Source: Rhipidocladum racemiflorum (taxonomy: Eukaryota > Streptophyta > Magnoliopsida > Poales > Poaceae). From it: a stretch of 64,000 nucleotides of DNA. The notes beneath the pieces are model-generated. The model saw only the letters and a list, made by a program, of their open reading frames with translations, made no database searches and had not been told where the DNA came from. Positions 11,886 through 25,600 of the stretch are shown here, in pieces; within the stretch, counting starts at the first letter, position 1, and each line of letters starts with the position of its first letter. The stretch spans positions 10,709,558 through 10,773,557 of the forward strand of contig CM070576.1 in NCBI GenBank assembly GCA_036346355.1. Direction: 5' to 3'. A program made the translations under genes and the position numbers.

Positions 11886-14284
11886 TGTCGGGACCCGAAT
11901 CTGCAAATCCGGACCCTCTGTGTATTCTGTACTAGTCCAGGATCACGCTAGTACACACAGTTAAACAGGGATGATGTACCACAATCATACACAGCCGAAT
12001 TAATAATAAAGTCCTTCAAACATTAAATAAAATCAAGTTACAAGACCTTAACATCAACTTACAAATAGTCTCACACGCAGGCTTACAATAACAAAAGTAA
12101 ATAAACAGCAGCGGAATGAAGAACGTCGGTCACTCCCATCAGTATGCCACAGGCAACTGACAAGGTTCAACTCCTAGATAATCGCCTCCGCATGGAACTT
12201 CACCTTCTTTGAAGTTGTAGTCTTCTCCTCAATCGATGATTGTGTTGAAAGCAAGGGTGAGTATACAACATACTCAGCAAGTCATGCACAGGGGTGCAAT
12301 CCTATTACTATATGCATGGCTTCATCCAAAGAGATGGCTTAAGTGGTTGTTTTGCATCTAACAACATTTTGCTTTGATTAAATAATCTTAATAGATTCAC
12401 AAGCGGTAAAACCATATTATATAGTAAGTTATCAATCTCTTCTCAAGCGATTTGGCACAAAGCCCTAAATCACTTTAGCAATTATCTCTCGGCATACAGC
12501 CACCCATTCCACATTTTATTTTAAAAGATCTAACCCTTGATCGTAATCCCGAGCTTTGTCCAGTACCGTGGACTCGGCTATTCGAATAGTTTTTACACTC
12601 TGCAGAGGTTATACACTTTACCCACACGATATAGTTAAACACCACATGGGCGAGTAACCATAACAAAGTCTTTCCGAAACCTCTATCCTCGCATGCGTAC
12701 CTCCCGGTATAGTTCCCGCTGTCCCTTCCCTTTTGCGGAGCGGAAGTACAGGGCTAATGTATACCGTTGAAGAGATGTAAGACCAATCGGTAAACACTAC
12801 ACCCTTCTTTACACATTTCTGAGATACAAAAACCACCGAGGTCTCACATGCTAAGACTTCGGAATAGTACTCAACTAGGTCTGGCCCCACTCGGACATGT
12901 GGTTGTATGTTAGGCCAGTTCAAAGGCTTGCAAGGTTAAGTCCTTAGGTTGACCGTGGCAAGACTACCCAAAGTTCACAAAACCAAATTCAATCAACATC
13001 TCTCCCATGTGCCACATCGGGCCCCCCCATTAATCACTTGCCACTTGCCACAGTCTAAATATTTTCCCACCCCAGTTTGATTATTGTGCAATACATGCCA
13101 ACAATAATACCAGTTACCATGTAGAACCAAAAAGGTACCTACACTTCACATCATCACGTGGCAAGATTACACTGATTCCAAAAATTTATTCCATATATCA
13201 TTAGTCAATATTATTTTGCCATTTGAAACACATTTCACGTAAGCATGGCTAAGCAACTATTCACGGTCTAGCCTCCGTGTTGGCACAATATTAACATCCA
13301 ACTAAATAAACCAACTTAAGGTGACAATGGATACATGGCATACAAATATGATCATCAACGGTGGAATTAACAATTAGGTTTATTAACTGTTTTACCCAAA
13401 TTAAATTAATTCATTTTAATCAACATAGCATGCATAATTTAAATCAAAATACATTTCAAAAACTAGGAGCAATATGGTCAAAGCACAACTTGCCTTCAAA
13501 GATCAGCTGGTTTTGGTCTAGATCTTGATCTTGAGCTTGTTCCTCGAAATCAACTCCCTCACACAGTTCGATGTCTACGCTGTGATTAAAGAACCAAATA
13601 AACACGCAAATCAACATACAACACACATTCAGAAAATGCTACAAAACAAACTAGGTTTTAATTTCATGAAAACTTCCAGACAATTAGTTTGGCATTTTCT
13701 AAGATTTATAAAATTTATTTGGTCATTTTTGGACGTGTAGTTTAAGAGATACAAAATTCGTAAGTTTGGACTTTCCGCAATTAATTCAATAGTATAAATT
13801 TATTTATAAATTTCAGTAAAATTATTGTAGAAAGGTATTAATTTCTACTAATTAACAAAATTTGTTGCAAGTGATTCGGAATTAGAATGAATTTGTAGCA
13901 AAGAAGACAAATTTCACAATTTCCGGAAATTAACACATACAACTCACTTCTAGTCTTCTGGCATGGCACTATTCATGTCGTATACATGTATACTTCTTGT
14001 GCATGCTTCCAGAACGAAAGTTTTATGAAAAACACTATGAGTATATATACGCAAGAATGTAGATATGTATATGGCCGAATGCATGTATACTCAAGGTACT
14101 GTTCATGCTAAAATATTTATATACACAGACAAGCATCCGGTTTCACAGATGCAGGCGCATTCATGTCTAACATAAATACTCACGCATGCGTTCTAATATA
14201 ATCGTAAACAAGCGCCTGGAAAGTTATACTAGCGAATCGGTCGAATATATACATACGGATCATCGAATATAACCGTAGGTAGGC

Positions 14285-14315
<31 letters not shown>

Positions 14316-15688
14316 CACATCTGCCGACCAGTACCCATACGCGCTAATGTGCATATAGAGAAACCATACACATGCTTACCTCCTTTATATATCTACGCGA
14401 ATATATAAACGAGATAAAATAAAACAGAAGCGCGACGCGAGAGAAAAGAAATACCGATCGGCAGTAGCAAAGACGGCGACGACGCAGGAAGGCGACGGCG
14501 GCGACGGTGGCGTACCACGGCGCCACGACGTGAAGCGATGGCGGAAGCGGCAGCCGACGGCGGCCAATAGCGACGGCGACGAGACGGCGGCGTCGACGTC
14601 CAATGGCGACGGCGATAAGACAACGGAAATAGTGTGGCTAGAGATGAAATGGAGCAGCGGGATGATTTACTCGGCAAAGCTAGAAAAAGGAAACGACCGG
14701 GAGAGGAAAAAGCTTATGCGTGTGTTGCTAGTAAATGGGATCGGCTGGAAGATTGAATCGTTTCTGCATGTGAAGTGGAGAACCGGCTAGAGAATGCATA
14801 TGCGTGTGGAGAGATGGAGCATACATGCATGCTAGAAAAGAAAAGGCACGCAGGCGTTACCAGTGAAAATGGGAACGGCGCAAGCAATTGAAAACTTCCA
14901 AATAGGACCCCCATGCATGCAAATGGAAATGGAAACGTTAAACATGAATGACCAGTAACGCTTCATGTGTGAGAATTGCTCATAATGCTCCATGCGTTCC
15001 TGGCTGGGAAAGAAACTCACGTATCTTTCAATGCTCTCCACTGTAGCTTTCAATGAGAATGCAAACTCATGCATGCACGGCTAGAAGGAATGCATGGCTT
15101 CGTGAGCTGCTAGTAAGTGCATGGCAAGGAAAGAGGATAATGGCTGGAAGTGAAGTCGTCCAGACTCAAGCATACATGCATACACGTATGCTGGGAAAAA
15201 AAATCAATCGTCCATAGTTCAAGCCTATAGGTGCATGTATACGCATATACATCTTATACGTTCCAAAACGTGCTGCGAAAAAAAAACCAGAGAGGTTCTA
15301 ACACTCTGAAAGATTCTTGTAAAATACTAGGAACTATTTGGAACTTAACAAAGTTGGTTTCGCGATTTTTCGACGCATAGATTTTTCGTTAAAAATCTTT
15401 CAGTGAATCAGACACCTGTACCAATTTTTATAAAATCAACGACGTACGTTATATAACATATTTTTCGAAAATATTTGAAGTGAACACTCTCGTCTACCAA
15501 TTATCTTTATTTTAAACAAAATTTTGAATTCTTTGCATATGCGAAAAGGTAGGATCTTTATTTAACGTGATTATTTCAATAGACTTGAATCCGAATTAAC
15601 CGCGAGGATTTTAAATAATTTCAAAAAAAAATTCAAATAAACCCAGAAACACACTAAATATATTAGAGGCAAATTTTGGGATGTTACA
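11886..15688 (-). repeat. LTR1b (3' LTR of complete Y)
   Basis: TGTCGGGACCCGAA...GGGATGTTACA, 3.80 kb. Copy-specific bases separate it from LTR1a and LTR1c: for example CTGTACTAG near its left end, ATATATCATT near 13196, AATATGATCA near 13347 and GAATTCTTTGC near 15530. The left-hand ones recur in LTR1d, which shows where that hybrid came from. Confidence 0.92.
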
Positions 15689-15704
15689 AACCTCCCCCCC
15701 TTAA
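15689..15704 (-). other. Polypurine tract of Y
   Basis: The minus strand reads TTAAGGGGGGGGAGGTT directly before TGTAACATCCC of LTR1b. It is preceded by a CGAGATTCTG context like that of X, so the 3' ends of X and Y internal regions are related. Confidence 0.8.
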
Positions 15705-15872
15705 CAGAATCTCGTCCCCGAGATTCGAGGCTAACTATAGAATTGGTTCGGGGAGACTCGACCTTCGAGGCTTTCTGCACCTACATACATGACGAGATTG
15801 CTTCTGGGTCAAACGCTGGATAACATCCGAAAATTGACAGGTTGCTCCTTGCTGGTAAGATCCTTTGGCAAC

Positions 15873-16242
15873 TCAATTGGCTTCGACAGGGTATGCTTTC
15901 TGGCACACAAAACACTTCTTCCACATGACCTTGATGTTATTCTTAAGAAATGGTTGGCTTTTTTTTTCTACGAACATTGCAAACGTGCACTGAGAACACA
16001 CTGTTGAATCTTCAACCGGTGGAACAATGCTATCGATTTCATTATTGTCCATATTTTGTATAGTCGTCTTCATAAGCTGAGTCTGGTTGACGAGGAACTG
16101 GTTCAAATCCTGATGACACTTCTAGTATTGGAGATTGCAGTTGATCATTAACTATTCTAACACTGACACTGGCGATAACAGCTGAGCTGTCTTGGACTAC
16201 TTCGGAAACACTGCCAAAGCTGACACTGAGACAATTTTCCAT
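15873..16242 (-). pseudogene. gag1 of element Y, copy b (decayed zinc-knuckle protein)
   Basis: This is a short Gag-like remnant. The start ATG at 16242 follows GTCAACAG. Residues MENCLSVSFG... run to about 16125; the frame then shifts by one into NQFLVNQTQLM, which matches the QTQLM segment of the gag2 and R1 Gag N-termini. Two degraded CX2CX4HX4C knuckles follow. In the second, CFVC is intact, the His position is Pro and the last Cys is the TGA stop at 15873. In the first, CSQC is kept but His and the last Cys are lost. The capsid domain is absent. The protein is unlikely to bind RNA as a normal nucleocapsid. Confidence 0.65.
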
Positions 16243-16851
16243 CTGTTGACTGGCCAAGGTTAATAGGCAAGAGGGAAAAGCATAGATAAGTACCCAAGAA
16301 TCCTAGTGCGGGAGAATCGTTTAACCAAAAACTTATACAAACAACTATTAATAACTTGGTATGATTGCTTACAGAAGCCTAAAAGCTATGCAACACATAC
16401 TGCACACTCAGCAATCAAGGAAGATCCAAATTCCTAAGCACACAATATTCTAACGGCTAAGAGGGTAACTCTCCTATCTTAAGAGACGCGACTCTCACAC
16501 ACGAGTCTCAACTGATGACTAAAGCACTGGTTCTTCGAGCTTCTGAAGCCCTTCATCGATCCGCTTATCTTTGGACTTGACAATTCCTTACTTCACGTTC
16601 TTCAAGGATGACGGCGACATCCAATACTTTCTCCTTAAGTGTGAAACATCGTTAACTATTCAGAATGACTCAGGTAAGATTTCCATTTAAACCAGTGGAA
16701 AGGATAGAAATTTCAGCAAAGAGGAAAGAATAGGAGAATAAGACAAGTCAAGAACTTATTATTCCTTCAAGTTAAATTTTCTCTTTAGAAAATAATTTTG
16801 AAGCTCCTAAAGACGATCAATCTATCTAGGGTCAAGACCTACAGTCAGTAT

Positions 16852-16863
16852 GGCTCTGATACA
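16852..16863 (-). other. Primer-binding site of complete Y
   Basis: The minus strand reads TGTATCAGAGCC, five bases inside LTR1c. It matches the initiator Met tRNA site with one A for G, as in the leftmost Y. Confidence 0.8.
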
Positions 16864-16868
16864 ACCTC

Positions 16869-19266
16869 TGTCGGGACCCGAATCTGCAAATCCGGACCCT
16901 CTGTGTATTCTATACTAGTCCAGGATCACGCTAGTACACACAGTTAAACAGGGATGATGTACCACAATCATACACAGCGGAATTAATAATAAAGTCCTTC
17001 AAACATTAAATAAACTGGTTACAAGACCTTAAGGTCAACTTACAAATAGTCTGCCACGCAGGGCTTACAATAACAAAAGTAAATAAACAGCAGCGGAATG
17101 AAGAACGTCGGTGACTCCCATCAGTATGCCACAGGCAACTGACAAGGTTCAACTCCTAGATAATCGCCTCCGCATGGAACTTCACCTTCTTTGAAGTTGT
17201 AGTCTTCTCCTCAACTGATGATTGTGTTGAAAGCAAGGGTGAGTATACAACATACTCAGCAAGTCATGCACAGGGGTGCAATCCTATTACTATATGCATG
17301 GCTTCATCCAAAGAGATGGCTTAAGTGGTTGTTTTGCATCAAACAACATTTTGCTTTGATTAAATAATCTTAATAGATTCACAAGCGGTAAAACCATATT
17401 ATATAGTAAGTTATCAATCTCTTCTCAAGCAGTTTGGCACAAAGCCCTAAATCACTTTAGCAATTATCTCTGGCATACAGCCACTCATTCCACATTTTAT
17501 TTTAAAAGATCTAACCCTTGACTGTAATCCCCGAGCTTTGTCCAGTACCGTGGACTCGGCTATTCGAATAGTTTTTACACTCTGCAGAGGTTATACACTT
17601 TACCCACACGATATAGTTAAACACCACATGGGCGAGTAACCATAACAAAGTCTTTCCGAAACCTCTATCCTCGCATGCGTACCTCCCGGTATAGTTCCCG
17701 CTGTCCCTTCCCTTTTGCGGAGCGGAAGTACAGGGCTAATGTATACCGTTGAAGAGATGTAAGACCAATCGGTAAACACTACACCCTTCTTTACACATTT
17801 ACAGATACAAAAACCACCTGAGGTCTCACATGCTAAGACTTCGGAATAGTACTCAACTAGGTCTGTCCCACCTGCACATGTGGTTGTATGTTAGGCCCAG
17901 TTCAAAGGCTTGCAAGGTTAAGTCCTTAGGTTGACCGTGGCAAGACTACCCAAAGTTCACAAAACCAAATTCAATCAACATCTCTCCCATGTACCACATC
18001 GGGCACCCCCATTAATCACTTGCCACTTGCCACAGTCTAAATATTTTCCCACCCCAGTTTGATTATTGTGCAATACATGCCAACAATAATACAAATTACC
18101 ATGTAGAACCAAAAAGGTACCTACACTTCACATCATCACGTGGCAAGATTACACTGATTCCAAAAATTTATTCCATATAACATTAGTCAATATTATTTTG
18201 CCATTTGAAACACATTTCACGTAAGCATGGCTAAGCAACTATTCACGGTCTAGCCTCCCGTGTTGGCACAATATTAACATCCAACTAAATAAACCAACTT
18301 AAGGTGACAATGGATACATGGCATACAAATATTATCATCAACGGTGGAATTAACAATTAGGTTTATTAACTGTTTTACCCAAATTAAATTAATTCATTTT
18401 AATCAACATAGCATGCATAATTTAAATCAAAATACATTTCAAAAACTAGGAGCAATATGGTCAAAGCACAACTTGCCTTCAAAGATCAGCTGGTTTTGGT
18501 CTAGATCTTGATCTTGAGCTTGTTCCTCGAAATCAACTCCCTCACACAGTTCGATGTCTACGCACAACAGTTAAAGAACCAAATAAACACGCAAATCAAC
18601 ATACAACACACATTCAGAAAATGCTACAAAACAAACTAGGTTTTAATTTCATGAAAACTTCCAGACAATTAGTTTGGCATTTTCTAAGATTTATAAAATT
18701 TATTTGGTCATTTTTGGACGTGTAGTTTAAGAGATACAAAATTCGTAAGTTTGAACTTTCCGCAATTAATTCAATAGTATAAATTTATTTATAAATTTCA
18801 GTAAAATTATTGTAGAAAGGTATTAATTTCTACTAATTAACAAAATTTGTTGCAAGTGATTCGGACTTAGAATGAATTTGTAGCGAAAAAGACAAATTTC
18901 ACAATTTCCGGAAATTAACACATACAACTCACTTCTAGTCTTCTGGCATGGCACTATTCATGTCGTATACATGTATACTTCTTGTGCATGCTTCCAGAAC
19001 GAAAGTTTTATGAAAAACACTATGAGTATATATACGCAAGAATGTAGATATGTATATGGCCGAATGCATGTATACTCAAGGTACTGTTCATGCTAAAATA
19101 TTTATATACACAGACAAGCATCCGGTTTCACAGATGCAGGCGCATACATGTCTAACATAAATACTCACGCATGCGTTCTAATATAATCGTAAACAAGCGC
19201 CTGGAAAGTTATACTAGCGAATCGGTCGAATATATACATACGGATCATCGAATATAACCGTAGGTA

Positions 19267-19303
<37 letters not shown>

Positions 19304-20672
19304 CTGCCGACCAGTACCCATACGCGCTAATGTGCATATAGAGAAACCATACACATGCTTACCTCCTTTATATATCTACGCGAATATATAAACGAGATAA
19401 AATAAAAACAGAGCGCGCACGCGAGAGAAAAGAAATACCGATCGGCAGTAGCAAAGACGGCGACGACGCAGGGGAAGGCGACGGCGACGACGGTGGCGTA
19501 CACGGCGGCCACGACGTAGACGATGGCGGAAGCGACAGCGACGGCGGCCAACAGCGACGGCGTCGAGACGGCGGCGTCGACGTCCAACGGCGACGGCGAT
19601 AAGACAACGGAAATAGTGTGGCTAGAGATGAAATGGAGCAGCGGGATGATTTACTCGGCAAAGCTAGAAAAAGGAAACGACCGGGAGAGGAAAAAGCTTA
19701 TGCGTGTGTTGCTAGTAAATGGGATCGGCTGGAAGATTGAATCGTTTCTGCATGTGAAGTGGAGAACCGGCTGGAGAATGCATATGCGTGTGGAGAGATG
19801 GAGCATACATGCATGCTAGAAAAGAAAAGGCACGCAGGCGTTACCAGTGAAAATGGGAACGGCGCAAGCAATTGAAAACTTCCAAATAGGACCCCCATGC
19901 ATGCAAATGGAAATGGAAACGTCAAACATGAATGACCAGTAACGCTTCATGTGTGAGAATTGCTCATAATGCTCCATGCGTTCATGGCTGGGAAAGAAAC
20001 TCACGTATCTTTCAATGCTCTTCACTGTAGCTTTCAATGAGAATGCAAACTCATGCATGCACGGCTAGAAGGAATGCATGGCTTCGTGAGCTGCTAGTAA
20101 GTGCATGGCAAGGAAAGAGGATAATGGCTGGAAGTGAAGTCGTCCAGACTCAAGCATACATGCATACACGTATGCTGGGAAAAAAAATCAATCGTCCATA
20201 GTTCAAGCCTATAGGTGCATGTATACGCATATACATCTTATACGTTCCAAAACGTGCTGCGAAAAAAAAAACCAGAGAGGTTCTAACACTCTGAAAGATT
20301 CCTGTAAAATACTAGGAACTATTTGGAACTTAACAAAGTTGGTTTCGTGATTTTTCGACGCATAGATTTTTCGTTAAAAATCTTTCAGTGAATCAGACAC
20401 CTGTACCAATTTTATAAAATCAACGACGTACGTTATATAACATATTTTTCGAAAATATTTGAAGTGAACACTCTCGTCTACCAATTATCTTTATTTTAAA
20501 CAAAATTTTGAATTCTATGCATATGCGAAAAGGTAGGATCTTTATTTAACGTGATTATTTCAATAGACTTGAATTCGAATTAACCGCGAGGTTTTTAAAT
20601 AATTTCAAAAAAAAATTCAAATAAACCCAGAAACACACTAAATATATTAGAGGCAAATTTTGGGATGTTACA
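16869..20672 (-). repeat. LTR1c (5' LTR of complete Y)
   Basis: 3.80 kb, TGTCGGGACCCGAA...GGGATGTTACA. It is near-identical to LTR1b, as expected for the two LTRs of a fairly recent insertion. Its right-end variants (CTATGCATATGC near 20516, TTGAATTCGAATT near 20570) are shared with LTR1a and with the right end of LTR1d. Confidence 0.92.
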
Positions 20673-20677
20673 ACTAC
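20673..20677. repeat. Target-site duplication ACTAC (right of complete Y)
   Basis: This matches 11881-11885. The same pentamer is at 4896-4900, 27686-27690 and 31480-31484 around the other copies. Confidence 0.9.
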
Positions 20678-21000
20678 CCCCCTTAGAAAGAATCCTATCC
20701 GGACTTAGTTCCAAGGGGTTCAATGGTGAAATTCATTTTTATTCCTCCCCATGTTTCGGACGAGAACTATGGCTCTTCAGCCATCCTTTAAGTACCTCAT
20801 GATGGGTGCCCAAACATAATTATGTTTCAAGAACTATCAACAAAAATCCACTTCCACAGTTATAATTCTTCCAACTCTTTATTGATAACAATACTGACGC
20901 TTACATCTTACAGACTGATCATTACACAACTCTTTTATTTATTCTTTAAAAGAGGTAGGGTACTTCTGAAGGTACCATCTACTAACATTTATTGCTAACA

Positions 21001-22031
21001 TCAAGTTTCAGTTGCTTCTTCTTCAACTTCAGGGATCATGAGCAGACCTGATGTCCTATATCGCAGAACCTGTGACAGAAGTTGCCGATTGCGCCTCCAC
21101 TGCCGGGGTTATAGTCCGAAGAAGAACAACATCTGGAAGGTTGGAATTGGAAGAAGATGCTTGGCGTCCTTGCATCACTGGTTGCACTTCTGGTCCTGGG
21201 GTCTTGATTAAGGTTGCTTCTTGGGCTTGGTTAAGTTGAAATTGGTCCACACGAAGCCGAGAATTACTGGCAACATACTGCTCCTGACTTACTCCCTTCC
21301 TTTTGCGAGAATCCGGTTGATGACAGTTGTCTTCCAGGAGATCGCTTTGCCTTTGCCAGCTGGAGGAATCTTCGATACTTGGTGCAGCTTAGAAGGTACT
21401 TCCCCACTGACTTCTGCCGCTGGAATTGCTTGTTTTGATAAGACGTTTTGTTTTCCCAAGGGACATTGTTTCACATAATGCCCTTCCCTGCCACAAAGGT
21501 TGCAAACCCGGTACTGAATCTCCTTTCTGCGAGGGCACTTGCGGAATTGGTGTCCAATCCTGTTGCAGTGACTACAGTGGGTATCTTCTTTGGCCTTGCC
21601 CTGTTGGGGACAACTATAAGCAACATGTCCTTTTTCACCACATCGATAGCGTATTTACATATCTCCACGGGTGAAGGTTTACAGGAGGGGTATTGCTAGC
21701 GCCACCATCACCTAGTACTTCAGGAGTCTTGGTCTTTAGTAGCTCATCGAACGGGTACTGCTGAGGAGTTATAGGTGTAGTGACCATGGAGGCTTGGTTG
21801 TTTAGTTGTTGTATCATCAATTGCATGAGCTGAGTCTGAGTCACCATGAACTGATTCATATTCTCAAGAAATGTCATTATCACCTCGGATGGTTCTTTGG
21901 TTGAGCTCTCAGAGCGACCGACGTTGACAAAATTTGAACTTCACTTTGGTGTTCTCATTGACGTTGACCAAAGGATTGGAACTTGATGCTTTAGCTTCTT
22001 TGTTGAGGTTAGCACGGCAATTCTTCTCCAT
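21001..22031 (-). pseudogene. gag2 of element X, copy b (frameshifted)
   Basis: This is a copy of the three-knuckle Gag. ATG at 22031 is preceded by GTCGG, where copies a and c have GTCAG. Several indels relative to copy c (near 21895-21960, 21650-21690 and 21330-21350) break the frame. The QTQLM segment, the DELLKTKTPEVLGDGGASN segment and the knuckles can each be read in some frame. A TGA equivalent to that of copy a lies at 21001-21003. Many breaks coincide with CTG/CAG/CGG tracts. Confidence 0.6.
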
Positions 22032-22614
22032 CCGACGGCGGTAGAACAAGGCTTCCAGATGAGAGGGAACAAAGATGCATTTGAGCGAGAAAGGGGAGGT
22101 TCTAACAACACCAGAAACAAACTACCCCGGCAAAGGACAACCCCACACACGAAAATCAAAACGTTTTTAACACCAAGCAAATCAACTCGTCTACTCGATC
22201 AAATTACGCACTCTAATAGAACAAGGCGACTTCAACACAGACAGATTTGGACCACTTAACCTATAAGGTTAGCCGAAGATCAACCTCGCTTCTTTGGTCT
22301 TCGACGTTCAACGGTTGGATCCTCACCAGGAAGATACACACTTCAGTAGCACTCTTGCAGAATTGCACCTCTTGAGTCCTCAAGCTTGGAAGTCAAAAGC
22401 GGGAACTCGATTACCCTAATATAGAAGTTGTTAAGGGAGGTAGGGTCTAATTTTCATTCCAAAAAGGTGAAGAAGCAACCACCGGGGAAGAAAGGAATAG
22501 AAAGAGAGAGAAGACGAGAGTAGCACATTATTTGGTTTCTCTCTTTATAAATATAAGTTTTGAAGCTTCCTAAAAACGGCCATTCTAACTAAGGGCACGT
22601 CCTACAGTCAACCT

Positions 22615-22627
22615 GGCTCTGATACCA
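22615..22627 (-). other. Primer-binding site of X, copy b
   Basis: The plus strand reads GGCTCTGATACCA, a perfect complement form of the initiator Met tRNA primer site, four bases inside LTR2b. Confidence 0.85.
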
Positions 22628-22631
22628 CCTT

Positions 22632-25600
22632 TGTGGGCCCCCGGATCGGCTATCCGGAATCCCCTGTGTATTTCTCGTACTAGTCCCGGATCGATAGCTA
22701 GTACACACAAATAAAAGTGATGAATCAACAACCATATCACGAATACATATAACTAAATAAGAATAATACCAAATAAAAGCAAAGACCTTATGGTCAAGGT
22801 TTACCATTACGGCCTGAGCAGTCGAACGACTTGAACAACTGCAAATGAAGACGAAACGCCAATGCGACTCCATCCAAATGCCCACAGCAATCGAGTGGAG
22901 AACGCACCTAGTCGATGGAAATCTTGAACAGCTTCTTTCACTTCTGAGAGAGGATTAGAATGTAGCACGTGAGTACATAAAGTACTCAGCAAGTCTGGGA
23001 GATTATGCACAATGTAGGCTATCCAAAGATGGCTTAATATGGTTCTTTTGCATAAAGCCAAGTTTCATCAAATCATACTTGTTAATAAATTTCACAAAGC
23101 ATATTTGAGCAATTCTTTTTAATAATTGAATTACGTAATATTGTAGTGAAGGTTCTAACCACCACTCACTAATATACAGGCTCTATCCGCCACATCTCAA
23201 CAAAAACAGGGTTCAATCCAATCACATGGCTATGTCCGCCATGGTTCACAAAATCAGGTTCTTTCCACCTACCTGGCTTTAGCCGCCAGAAGCTCACCCG
23301 AGAGTTCTAACCACTCCCGGATCCCAAAACAAAACATTGTTTAGTTTGAAACCAAAAACCAAACTCTACCAGTATGAAAGCATTCAGCAAGCTTCGCCTT
23401 TGACCGTAGGCACGGCTATTCGAATAGTTTTAACTCTGCAGAGGTTGTACAGCTTTACCCACAAGACATGATATTCCCTTGATGCCAAGCTATTAGCACA
23501 CTTCCTTGGGTGTGCCGGCAGGGATATCATGATAAGGCCTTTACAATGTATACGCCTAACCTGACTCACCCGCTGAGGTTTCACCGCTGTTAGGGTTATT
23601 TCCACCCAGTACAGAAGCCCCCTCTTGCGCCGTGTGAGAAAAACAACAACAACAATGCCTCTTTCCGGCTCTCACACAACAACCGAGTGGTGAGTCTAAG
23701 TTAGGTTTCTACAAATTATTCAGCCAGGTCGTGCCCACTTTGACATGTGGTTGTACGGTAATGCTTAGAATGGAGACAGTCATAAGCGTCGGTCCTTAAT
23801 TGACTTGGGGCGGTACTTGCACAAAAGAACCAAGGCTTGGTCCGCTTCCACCCGACATTCCATGCCGCCCAAGTCGAAATCATTTTTCATTTTATTTTTA
23901 TTTTGTAAACCATTGGCAATACTCCTTGCCTATAACTTCCAATACAAGTTTTCAAGAGATAATTGAAAGTCCCACCCATAGGTGAATATTGACCGACAGC
24001 GAGGCTAAGCATTTCTACCGTACTATTCTATTCCACCAATAGTTTATTTTATAAAATACAAAACTCAGTGTTTGATAAAAATTATGATAATCAGTTCTAT
24101 CATCTCCAAAATTCATGAGACCACCAAGACTCCCCATTATTATCATGGCACTATATAATCCAAACCAATTTAGTACTCCAACAAGTAAAATCTATACCAT
24201 GTGCCATCATAACTCCTTAATCATGCTAAGCTACTAACATCATTGTATATGAAACAATCTCCTCAAAATATAAGTCTTCTTTATTGATCACCCATCATCC
24301 ACACATCGATTAATCTTTTTAATCTACTTGATCCACCGAGAATAATTCATAATCTCATCCCCGAGCATATTTCATGAAAGATTCTACAAATCCAAGATTT
24401 CATTGATTCATTGCCTATAGCTGTTTCCCTAAACAATGACACCAAGTTGACTAAACAAATCACACCTAATCCACATTATTCATAATCCCACATAAATGAT
24501 TATTGTAAAACCATACTTCACAAAATCATCTACTAAACCACCGAGTACAATTCTCAATATTATTCACTTAATCCATGGAATATATTTGATAATATCATTG
24601 ACTAAATCATCGAGAATACTTCACAACATCAACTCTAATCATTTAGGCTACAATTCCTCGATAGCACTTCATAACGTCATGTATTTAATCCTTCACATCA
24701 TCACCTCTAAATCATCATTTTAATCCACCAAGAATACGTAATATTATCATCCACTAAACCACCAAACATTCTGGATTATTCACAATCTTCATAAATGATT
24801 ATCACATAGTATTCTTATTAAAATCCACCGAAATATAATTCACCACTTATTCTATTTGATCCACAAGTATGCCTCCCAATATTATTTATTTAACTTTACC
24901 GACCATTATTCTTCATATCATACCTCTTCCCACTCTTCCCCAGTTCATACTAATCATACTGCGATTCGTTACCACACTCCAACTCCGCAATATTGAAACT
25001 ACCACCATTCCCAGGTTACTTTCATAACGACTATTACCACATCATCACTAATAATCATCTAACTCCAATTTGCATTCCATCCCATTTGATTTATCTAAAA
25101 TGTCTGTCAAATAGTCTTTTCCCTTAATTAAAGAATACCTTTCCAAAAACATTTATATTGGTGGAGTACTTATACTAGGGCGACAAAGGGTCAGGGATAA
25201 CAATATCAAGGAGGTATGGACAACAGGTATAACTAATAGTCTAACGTTAACATCATCATTTTAGGTAAATAGCAATGCAGTTTATAAAACATTGGAAAGC
25301 ATTTATAAATCATGGGATCAACGTGCGTCAAGGAGACTTGCCTCGGTCACAGCGAGAAGGTTGAACTTTCTGAAGTCCGGCGGCGGGGTCGGCGGACTCG
25401 GCGGAAGCGTCGACTACGCGCAAAACGAGGCAATAAATAAATAAAAGAAAATAAAAAAAATTCAAAAATTACAAAAGTAGTACTGGCAGGTAGATCTTGA
25501 TTTTAGATGAATTTAGAAACTTGAACGGAGTCAATCGGAGTTCGGACGCAAAAGTTATAAGCGTTCGAAGTTGGAAAATGATAGAAAATCAAGAAAAAGA

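Larger units (their letters stand above)
11886..20672 (-). mobile_element. Complete non-autonomous element Y (LTR1-gag1-LTR1) nested in X
   Basis: This 8.79-kb element has two 3.80-kb LTRs and only 1.18 kb between them, so LTRs are about 87% of its length. It has a 5-bp target duplication (ACTAC), a primer site (16852-16863), a gag1 remnant (15873-16242) and a polypurine tract (15689-15704). It has no pol. Transposition must have used proteins from another element; the shared LTR termini and primer type point to R1/R2-like chromoviruses. It inserted between gag2 and the integrase remnant of X. Confidence 0.93.
20678..22631 (-). mobile_element. Element X internal region, copy b, 5' half
   Basis: Same content as 4896-6842: primer site at 22615-22627, leader of about 580 bp, gag2b, then about 320 bp with no gene up to the Y insertion point. 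Confidence 0.85.

Noticed and set aside
14393..14677. Arg/Ser/Pro-rich reading frames in the LTR1 GC-rich block, and the like at 3551-3880, 19368-19661, 30191-30736 and 56936-57382
   Set aside because: They come from GAC/GGC trinucleotide repeats, shift frame between copies through small indels, and lie in LTRs.
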